This document shows positions 7,069 to 11,407 of a DNA stretch of 11,407 nt, one piece after another. The notes under the pieces were generated by a model. That model ran no database searches, had not been told where the DNA came from, and saw only the letters and a list, made by a program, of their open reading frames with translations. The first letter of the stretch is position 1; the number at the start of each line of letters is the position of its first letter. Origin of the DNA: an uncultured Bacilli bacterium (GTDB lineage Bacteria; Bacillota_I; Bacilli_A; RF39; UBA660); NCBI GenBank assembly GCA_947628725.1, contig CANRAQ010000033.1, forward strand, positions 1 through 11,407, in the 5' to 3' direction. The translations under genes were made by a program, and so were the position numbers.

Positions 7069-7088
7069 AAAGGCTTTGGCCTTTTTTT
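7069..7088 (+). terminator. Intrinsic terminator after the WXG100 pair
   Basis: AAAGGC (7069-7074), TTTG loop, GCCTTT (7079-7084), with the T-tract running to 7088. A perfect six-pair stem directly after the stop ends the short, strongly transcribed WXG100 unit. Confidence 0.88.
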
Positions 7089-7089
7089 G

Positions 7090-7118
7090 TTTAAAAAAGT
7101 ACAAATACGTGTTATAAT
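7090..7118 (+). promoter_or_regulatory. Promoter for the lipoprotein gene
   Basis: TTTAAA (7090-7095), 17-base spacer, then TATAAT (7113-7118) preceded by TG at 7110-7111, giving an extended -10. It begins right after the preceding terminator, so the lipoprotein gene is an independent unit. GGGTGA (7131-7136) is the ribosome site. Confidence 0.7.
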
Positions 7119-7140
7119 AATATTATCGTAGGGTGATAGA

Positions 7141-8871
7141 ATGAAAAATATAAAAATAAATAAAGTTATTTCAAATACCAAAATTATATTGCTATCTACC
7201 GTTCTTGGGACAACTGCCTTATTTACTAGTTGTTCACCAAAAAATGAACATGTTAGGAATAATGATTACTCATCAGAAACAATAATTGACAGTGATATAT
7301 TAGAAAAACCTAGCAAAAACGATAGTGAAAATAGCAGTTATAATGTTCATGAAGATAGTAGTAGTACAGTAAAAAATGATAATAGTTCTTCAAATATCGA
7401 TAATTCAAATACTGAAAAAACAGATGATAATAGTTCTTCAAATACTGAAATTACTGAAATAGAAGAAGATGAAGAAGAGGAAATAGTTTCATTACCATTA
7501 GATATAAATATAAAGTATACTAGTAGCAATGATAAATATGTAAGAGATTATATTGATAGTATAGAAACTTATTATAAATATGAAGATATATTTGGATTGG
7601 ATAATGCTATTAATGAATATAACCAACTTGAATTTAATAATACACATCCTAATAAACTATCAAAACTAGATTCAACACAATTATATAATTGTGTTATAAA
7701 AAACAATGCCACTGTAGATAATTTTTTGTATCAAGAAATAGATCAGAATACTGCAAAAAATGTTTGTGAAATAATAAATGATGTAGTAACTGATTTTATT
7801 GAAAGTGATAGTGATATAGATAAAGACAATGTTATGTGTGTTTTAAGTGATTTAAAAATAGTTATAAATCCAAGTGCTTTATATAATGCATGTATAACGG
7901 ATGATAATATATTAGTTTTATCTCCAAATATGCTAAATGTTGCTGAACTATTGTCGTATTCAAATAAGAGTGTAATTGAACATGAAATAATACATTTACT
8001 ACAAAAACATTGTAAGTGTGATGTAGAAAAAAACAGTAATTTGAAAAAAAATTATGGTGTAAGTTATGCATTTAATAATTTGGATGTTAATAGTTTAGAT
8101 TTTACATGGTTATATGAATCTTCAGCCGAAAAATGTGTGCAAAATTATACTGGTGCAGAACCAATGACATATATAAAAATGATAAATTATTTAGAAAGTT
8201 TAACATTGGTTAATTTATTAAATGATAATTCATATCCATGTGAATATTTATCATTCAACAAAGGATTAGAAAATTTATATGAATATTTCAATGTAAGTAC
8301 AGAAAAGGATAAAAAAGAACTATTAAAAATGCTTTATTCTATTCAAATAATGCAAGCATCACCAGATGATTTTTATAATAAGTTAAGTTCAAAAGATAAT
8401 ATAAATATTGATAATAAAGTAAAAGATCAAGTAAACTATGATTTAAAATCATCAATTTGTATTACATTGTCAAAATTATTTTACTCGAATTTGTCAAAAA
8501 ATATTGTAGATAAAGATATTAAATTAAACGATATATTCTATTTAATAAAATTATTTGAAGATGATATAAGTAGTCATAATCATTATGATGACTATAATCT
8601 TTACAATTATAATGAAGATTTTTTTGAAGTCTATACTAATATACAAGATAATTTCTTTTACCAATTATCATTAATAACAGGATATACTCAAGAAGAGATA
8701 AGTAATTGTTTTAATAACTATGATGGGTATGATTGCAAATTAGAATTTATAGATAAAGAAAGAAAAGAATATTTAGAAAAAAGAAAAGATGAATTATATA
8801 ATTATTCAACATCTACAATTAGAAAAAGTTATCAAAAATTATTAAAAGATTTACATGAAGTATACAAATAG
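7141..8871 (+). CDS. Putative exported zinc-metalloprotease-like lipoprotein (HExxH)
   Basis: The 576-residue product has a lipoprotein signal: basic N-terminus, hydrophobic core IILLSTVLGTTALF, and a lipobox-like FTSC with Cys31 as the likely lipidated residue (Phe at -3 is slightly atypical). Residues about 35-115 form a Ser/Asn/Asp linker with repeated DNSSSN units and an acidic EEDEEEE run. The rest is a helical globular region with IEHEIIHLLQ: HEIIH is at 281-285, the zincin HExxH motif. It is followed at 323-330 by WLYESSAE, where E326 or E330 could be a third zinc ligand, as in metallopeptidases with a WLxEGxAE motif. Eleven cysteines besides Cys31 are unusual for an exported Bacillota protein. 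It has its own promoter and terminator between T7SS genes. It could process exported substrates or cut wall or host proteins; I know of no named family, and the function is inference. Confidence 0.78.
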   Translation: MKNIKINKVISNTKIILLSTVLGTTALFTSCSPKNEHVRNNDYSSETIIDSDILEKPSKNDSENSSYNVHEDSSSTVKNDNSSSNIDNSNTEKTDDNSSSNTEITEIEEDEEEEIVSLPLDINIKYTSSNDKYVRDYIDSIETYYKYEDIFGLDNAINEYNQLEFNNTHPNKLSKLDSTQLYNCVIKNNATVDNFLYQEIDQNTAKNVCEIINDVVTDFIESDSDIDKDNVMCVLSDLKIVINPSALYNACITDDNILVLSPNMLNVAELLSYSNKSVIEHEIIHLLQKHCKCDVEKNSNLKKNYGVSYAFNNLDVNSLDFTWLYESSAEKCVQNYTGAEPMTYIKMINYLESLTLVNLLNDNSYPCEYLSFNKGLENLYEYFNVSTEKDKKELLKMLYSIQIMQASPDDFYNKLSSKDNINIDNKVKDQVNYDLKSSICITLSKLFYSNLSKNIVDKDIKLNDIFYLIKLFEDDISSHNHYDDYNLYNYNEDFFEVYTNIQDNFFYQLSLITGYTQEEISNCFNNYDGYDCKLEFIDKERKEYLEKRKDELYNYSTSTIRKSYQKLLKDLHEVYK

Positions 8872-8883
8872 TATACTTTTTTT
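8858..8883 (+). terminator. Intrinsic terminator overlapping the lipoprotein gene end
   Basis: AAGTATAC (8858-8865), five-base loop, GTATACTT (8871-8878), then T run to 8883. The eight-pair stem is perfect and includes the last codons and the TAG stop of the lipoprotein gene. Confidence 0.85.
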
Positions 8884-8894
8884 AAGATAAATTA

Positions 8895-8923
8895 TTGAAA
8901 TACTTTTTTAAATAATATAAAAT
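8895..8923 (+). promoter_or_regulatory. Promoter for the four-gene helical-protein operon
   Basis: TTGAAA (8895-8900), 17-base spacer, TAAAAT (8918-8923). A better -10 hexamer, TATAAT (8924-8929), lies too far from this -35 and too near the start codon. The four genes to 10413 follow with gaps of one to four bases. Confidence 0.55.
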
Positions 8924-8946
8924 TATAATAGGGTAAGGTGAGTAAT

Positions 8947-9282
8947 GTGAATAATTCAAGTAATTTAAATGGTATAAATGAAATTAAATTAGATAAAATG
9001 ATTTTAGACTTACGCAACTATGTTGAAAAAATTAATAGAACATTAAATCAAATATCTGAAGTTGTAGATGATACAAAAAACTATTTTTCATCACAATCTG
9101 GTAATTTATATAGAAAAAAATATAGTTTACTAGAGGCTAATTTTTCAACGATAAAAAATAATTTATTAAGTTATTCAGATGATTTATTGAAAGTTAAATT
9201 TAGATATCAGAGTATGAATAGTAATAATAAAAATATTATATATGGTAAAATGCAAAATGTAGAATCAAATAGGAGATGGTAA
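8947..9282 (+). CDS. Short helical WXG100-fold-like protein, GTG start
   Basis: The 111-residue product is almost entirely helical: a first helix (about 12-45, KLDKMILDLRNYVEKINR), a break at YFSSQSG (46-52) where WxG would fall, and a second helix with LYRKKYSLLEANFSTIKNNL. This size, layout and the aromatic/Leu pattern after the turn fit the WXG100 superfamily without its tryptophan. Such divergent small proteins often precede large T7SSb effectors, where they act as targeting partners or chaperones. I chose GTG 8947 because AAGGTGAG (8935-8942) is correctly spaced for it; the in-frame GTG at 8938 lies inside that site. It is the first gene of a tight operon. Family assignment is by pattern only. 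Confidence 0.7.
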   Translation: MNNSSNLNGINEIKLDKMILDLRNYVEKINRTLNQISEVVDDTKNYFSSQSGNLYRKKYSLLEANFSTIKNNLLSYSDDLLKVKFRYQSMNSNNKNIIYGKMQNVESNRRW

Positions 9283-9283
9283 T

Positions 9284-9811
9284 GTGAATTTTTCTGACTA
9301 TTTAAATAATGCATTAAAAAAATCGACAAATATGCTTAAGGGAAATAATAATAACAAAAAATCAACAACTAGTAAACAATCGAATAACAGTTCAAATTTA
9401 AATAATTATTATGTTCCTACAACTACATATAAAAATAACAATAACACCAATTCAAATAAATCCACTAATTCAAATATTAATAAACAATCTACTAATAGTA
9501 AGCCAAAAATTAGTAATCAAGTACAAGTTGAACCAAGTGTAGATATTGATGCTTTATTATCTGAAAAAAGGCAATATACTGCTTTAAAACAAAATATTTC
9601 TAATATCAGTACATATTTAAACACTTGCATTAAAAATTTAGAAAAGCCATCAGAATTAATTAAATCTTCATACACTATTAATGGTAATTCAGTAGATGGT
9701 GGAAACTTTAAAAAAATAAGGCAGGAATTGATTGATAATAAAAATTTATTAAATACTATTTTAGATGAAATAGATAAAAAAATAATTGAAATAAATGGAG
9801 TGATACAATAG
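9284..9811 (+). CDS. Asn/Ser/Thr-rich protein with C-terminal helical hairpin
   Basis: This 175-residue protein has two parts. Residues about 20-75 are low complexity, dominated by Asn, Ser, Thr and Lys, and probably disordered. Residues 88-172 form two helices (SEKRQYTALKQNISNISTYL and FKKIRQELIDNKNLLNTIL) joined by YTINGNSVDGGNF (130-142). This hairpin resembles the small YwqH/DUF5082-type helical proteins that sit beside LXG effectors in T7SSb loci, but I can only claim similarity of layout. Translation starts at GTG 9284, nine bases after AGGAG (9271-9275) and one base after the upstream stop, so it is tightly coupled to the 8947 gene. There is no signal peptide; if exported, it would leave by the T7SS. 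Confidence 0.72.
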   Translation: MNFSDYLNNALKKSTNMLKGNNNNKKSTTSKQSNNSSNLNNYYVPTTTYKNNNNTNSNKSTNSNINKQSTNSKPKISNQVQVEPSVDIDALLSEKRQYTALKQNISNISTYLNTCIKNLEKPSELIKSSYTINGNSVDGGNFKKIRQELIDNKNLLNTILDEIDKKIIEINGVIQ

Positions 9812-9812
9812 T

Positions 9813-10097
9813 ATGGAAAATATAAATGTAGATACTATAAAAATTAAGGAAAGTGCAAAAGACATATTGAATTTATCAAAAGAATTTAATGAATTAATAG
9901 ATGTGTTTTTTTCTAGAATTGCAAATATGAATACCAATACTGGAGAATGGATTGGTAATGCTTCAAATGAATTTATTAGAATTAGTAACATACAAAAAAC
10001 TGATTATAAGAACTTTGTAAAGGCTTTGAATGATTATGGAAATTTTTTATCAATGTGTGCTTCACAGTATGAAAATTGTATAAAGAATATGGAGTGA
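9813..10097 (+). CDS. Canonical WXG100 protein (WIG)
   Basis: At 94 residues it has the standard WXG100 length. The first helix (about 7-40) contains ESAKDILNLSKEFNELIDVF. The turn carries TGEWIGNASNEF with WIG at 46-48, and the second helix runs to the C-terminus. A YxxxD/E signal is not evident near the end (QYENCIKNME), so export may depend on a partner from the same operon. GGAG (9797-9800) precedes the ATG by 12 bases and the gene starts one base after the upstream stop. It ends in TGA followed at once by in-frame TAA; this is the only TGA stop in the window. Its place in a run of small helical proteins suggests a dedicated partner or chaperone for an effector rather than the general EsxA role. 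Confidence 0.87.
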   Translation: MENINVDTIKIKESAKDILNLSKEFNELIDVFFSRIANMNTNTGEWIGNASNEFIRISNIQKTDYKNFVKALNDYGNFLSMCASQYENCIKNME

Positions 10098-10101
10098 TAA
10101 T

Positions 10102-10413
10102 ATGGCTGTAATAAATTATAATTCAACAAATATTAAAAAAATTATACTTCCTAGTTTATCAACTTCAATTGTATCGTTAAAAAATTCTTATAATATATTT
10201 TCGCAATTAAGTATTCCACAAGATTTTAAATATAAAAATCAGTTAAAATCATTAAACCAAGAATTGAAATTTAAACTTGATAAATTAAGTGATATTTATA
10301 ATAAAATTGAGGCTAGTTATAATATGTTTAACTCATCAGAAATACAATTTCAAAATGGTATTAATAATATAAGTAATCCTAAAATTTCATTAAGAAGATC
10401 AATAATAAACTAA
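10102..10413 (+). CDS. Short helical T7SS-associated-like protein
   Basis: I cannot name a family for this 103-residue protein. It has a first helix (about 17-37, LSTSIVSLKNSYNIFSQL), a break at IPQDF (39-43), then a long helix (about 44-90) with regular Leu/Ile/Phe spacing. The C-terminus is basic (KISLRRSIIN). There is no WxG, no signal peptide and no membrane segment. Its size, hairpin layout and position as last gene of the operon suit a helical partner protein that pairs with a T7SS substrate. GGAGTGAT (10091-10098) spans the upstream stop and serves as its ribosome site, so translation is probably coupled to the WIG gene. Confidence 0.7.
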   Translation: MAVINYNSTNIKKIILPSLSTSIVSLKNSYNIFSQLSIPQDFKYKNQLKSLNQELKFKLDKLSDIYNKIEASYNMFNSSEIQFQNGINNISNPKISLRRSIIN

Positions 10414-10417
10414 TATA

Positions 10418-10446
10418 TTGATTTTTTTCTTATTTTTTTATATAAT
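10418..10446 (+). promoter_or_regulatory. Promoter for the DUF4176 gene
   Basis: TTGATT (10418-10423), 17-base spacer rich in T, TATAAT (10441-10446). GAGGTG at 10461-10466 is the ribosome site. There is no clear terminator between 10413 and this promoter, so read-through from the helical-protein operon is also likely. Confidence 0.65.
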
Positions 10447-10471
10447 ATATTTAGAATAAAGAGGTGTTAGG

Positions 10472-11317
10472 ATGGATAATGTAAATTTAAAGAAGTATTT
10501 GCCAATTGGATCTGTTTGTACATTGAAAGGTAAAAATAAAAAAATAATGATAACAGGATATTATTCTGTTGAGTTTAATGGCAATTTAAAGATAAAAGAC
10601 TATATTGGATGTGTATATCCTGAAGGAATGCTTTTGCCAAATCAAACTTTAACTTTTAATCATACTGATATAGAAAAAATAGATTTTGTTGGATTTAAAA
10701 ATGAAGAATTAAATAAATTTATGACTATATTAAATAATCTTACTGGAAATGTTTCAGACGCAGAAAAAGCAAAAGATTTTCATAAACAAAATGATATGTT
10801 TTTAGCGTCAAATAGTTCATATTCTAAATTATTGTTTGATGAAAATGGAATAATAATGATTGCAGATCCAGTTAAAGAAGAAAAACCAAAACAAAATAAT
10901 TTTGATAATATAAAATTTGATGAAAATGGTTATGTTGTAAGTATTGGCAATAATGATAATGTGTCTAATCCGTTTCATAAAGATTATAAAGTAAATGATA
11001 CTAAAGAAGAAAAACCTTCAAATTGGAATATCTTTAGCAAAATAGAATTTGATAAGGATGGAACTGTAGTAAGTGCTGAAAAAATGGAAGACAAAAAAGA
11101 AAGTATGTTAAATAAAATAGAGTTTGATGAAAATGGTGTAGTAATTTCAGTAGGAAACGATAAACTTAATAATACAAACAATTTTTCAAATGAAAAAGTA
11201 GAAACTGATAAAAGTAAAACTGTAGTTTCTGAATCTATTAATGCAAATGAAAAATTGAATGATAAAAATCAAAAAAATATACAGTTTGATGAAAATGGAA
11301 TAGTTATAAGTGAATAA
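10472..11317 (+). CDS. DUF4176 protein with C-terminal FDENG repeats
   Basis: Residues about 8-88 match the DUF4176 pattern found in Bacillota T7SSb loci: LPIGSVCTLKG (10-20), KKIMITGYY (23-31), DYIGCVYPEGML (43-54) and FNHTDIEKIDFVGF (62-75). The domain is small and cytoplasmic and is thought to be a T7SS adaptor or chaperone. The remaining two thirds are unusual: five short units with FDENG-x-V-V-S character at 121-129, 148-157, 192-201 (FDKDGTVVS), 217-226 and 271-280, separated by Lys/Asn/Glu-rich linkers of variable length. The last unit ends one residue before the stop. A weaker relative, KTVVSE, lies at 249-254. The repeats look like short beta-hairpin or binding motifs on a flexible tail. 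It follows the helical-protein operon and has its own promoter. I am sure of the domain; the repeat role is unknown. Confidence 0.88.
   Translation: MDNVNLKKYLPIGSVCTLKGKNKKIMITGYYSVEFNGNLKIKDYIGCVYPEGMLLPNQTLTFNHTDIEKIDFVGFKNEELNKFMTILNNLTGNVSDAEKAKDFHKQNDMFLASNSSYSKLLFDENGIIMIADPVKEEKPKQNNFDNIKFDENGYVVSIGNNDNVSNPFHKDYKVNDTKEEKPSNWNIFSKIEFDKDGTVVSAEKMEDKKESMLNKIEFDENGVVISVGNDKLNNTNNFSNEKVETDKSKTVVSESINANEKLNDKNQKNIQFDENGIVISE
10832..11311 (+). repeat. Five dispersed FDENG-coding repeats
   Basis: The DNA core TTTGATGAAAATGG recurs in four units (about 10835, 10916, 11123 and 11285), and a variant TTTGATAAGGATGG encodes the FDKDG unit (about 11048). Spacing between units varies from about 75 to 160 bases, so this is a dispersed motif set within one gene rather than a strict tandem repeat. 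Confidence 0.8.
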
Positions 11318-11336
11318 AATTTTATCTAAATTGGTT

Positions 11337-11349
11337 CTAGAATTTCTAG
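11337..11349. other. Perfect 13-bp palindrome downstream of the DUF4176 gene
   Basis: CTAGAA, a central T, then TTCTAG. It lies 20 bases after the DUF4176 stop. There is no T-tract, so it is not a terminator; it could be an operator for a downstream gene or chance. The remaining bases to 11407 show no complete gene. Confidence 0.3.
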
Positions 11350-11407
11350 TGTGAAGTAAATTTTTAACAATACTATATAAAATATGGCAAAAACAGGTAT
11401 TTTTAGT

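Noticed and set aside
7347..7529. Minus-strand Ser/Phe-rich frame
   Set aside because: It is the antisense reading of the Ser/Asn/Asp linker of the lipoprotein, with no independent signal.
8938..8946. GTG at 8938 as the start of the first helical protein
   Set aside because: It lies within the Shine-Dalgarno AAGGTGAG; the GTG at 8947 is correctly spaced.
10089..10100. UGA recoded as tryptophan (Mollicutes-type code 4)
   Set aside because: The single TGA stop is followed directly by in-frame TAA, so this site alone is ambiguous. However, all long genes, including the 1528-codon essC, use TGG for Trp and contain no in-frame TGA, which fits the standard bacterial code.
8947..11317. An LXG toxin or immunity gene within the window
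   Set aside because: No gene here has the length or a toxin domain for an LXG effector; all products in this stretch are short helical proteins or DUF4176.

Overview
This is a very AT-rich window, by eye roughly three quarters A+T. It has strong Shine-Dalgarno sequences, sigma-A-type promoters, intrinsic terminators, and TGG for every tryptophan. Together with the gene content, this points to a low-GC Bacillota species, plausibly an uncultured gut-type Bacilli, Erysipelotrichia or Clostridia lineage; the exact lineage is inference. All convincing genes are on the + strand, and together they form part of a type VIIb secretion (T7SSb, Ess/Yuk-type) locus.

Layout. (1) Positions 1-280 are a scar region. 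It holds a hairpin, a possible mobile-element end, and a 37-bp sequence present twice (77-113 and 206-242). The two copies flank a 34-codon 3' fragment of the ribosomal protein bL27 gene (rpmA). (2) Two small unknown genes lie at 281-538 and 581-1081. (3) essC (1161-5747) encodes the large FHA / two-TM / triple FtsK-like ATPase motor; it has its own promoter and overlaps an 84-residue EsaB/YukD ubiquitin-like gene (5737-5991). (4) A perfect-consensus promoter (6025-6053) drives two WXG100-type genes that end at an intrinsic terminator: one WQG protein with a YGQY-repeat N-terminus, and one FQG protein with a YxxxD signal. (5) A separately transcribed lipoprotein gene (7141-8871) carries an HExxH metalloprotease signature and has its own promoter and terminator. 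(6) An operon of four short genes (8947-10413) encodes helical, WXG100-fold-like proteins, one of them a canonical WIG protein. (7) A DUF4176 gene (10472-11317) has a tail of five FDENG repeats. (8) A short palindrome follows near the window end.

How the parts may work together. EssC is the ATPase that should recognise and drive export, and EsaB is its usual small accessory protein. The 6087/6588 pair looks like a co-secreted WXG100 heterodimer in which one partner carries the export motif. The four-gene helical operon followed by DUF4176 resembles the targeting/chaperone module that normally precedes an LXG-type or other large T7SSb effector, so an effector and immunity gene may lie just downstream, outside the window. 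EsaA, EssA and EssB are not in this window. The exported metalloprotease-like lipoprotein inside the locus, the repeat-bearing WXG100 protein, the motor's degenerate second ATPase site and the FDENG-repeat DUF4176 protein are the least conventional parts.
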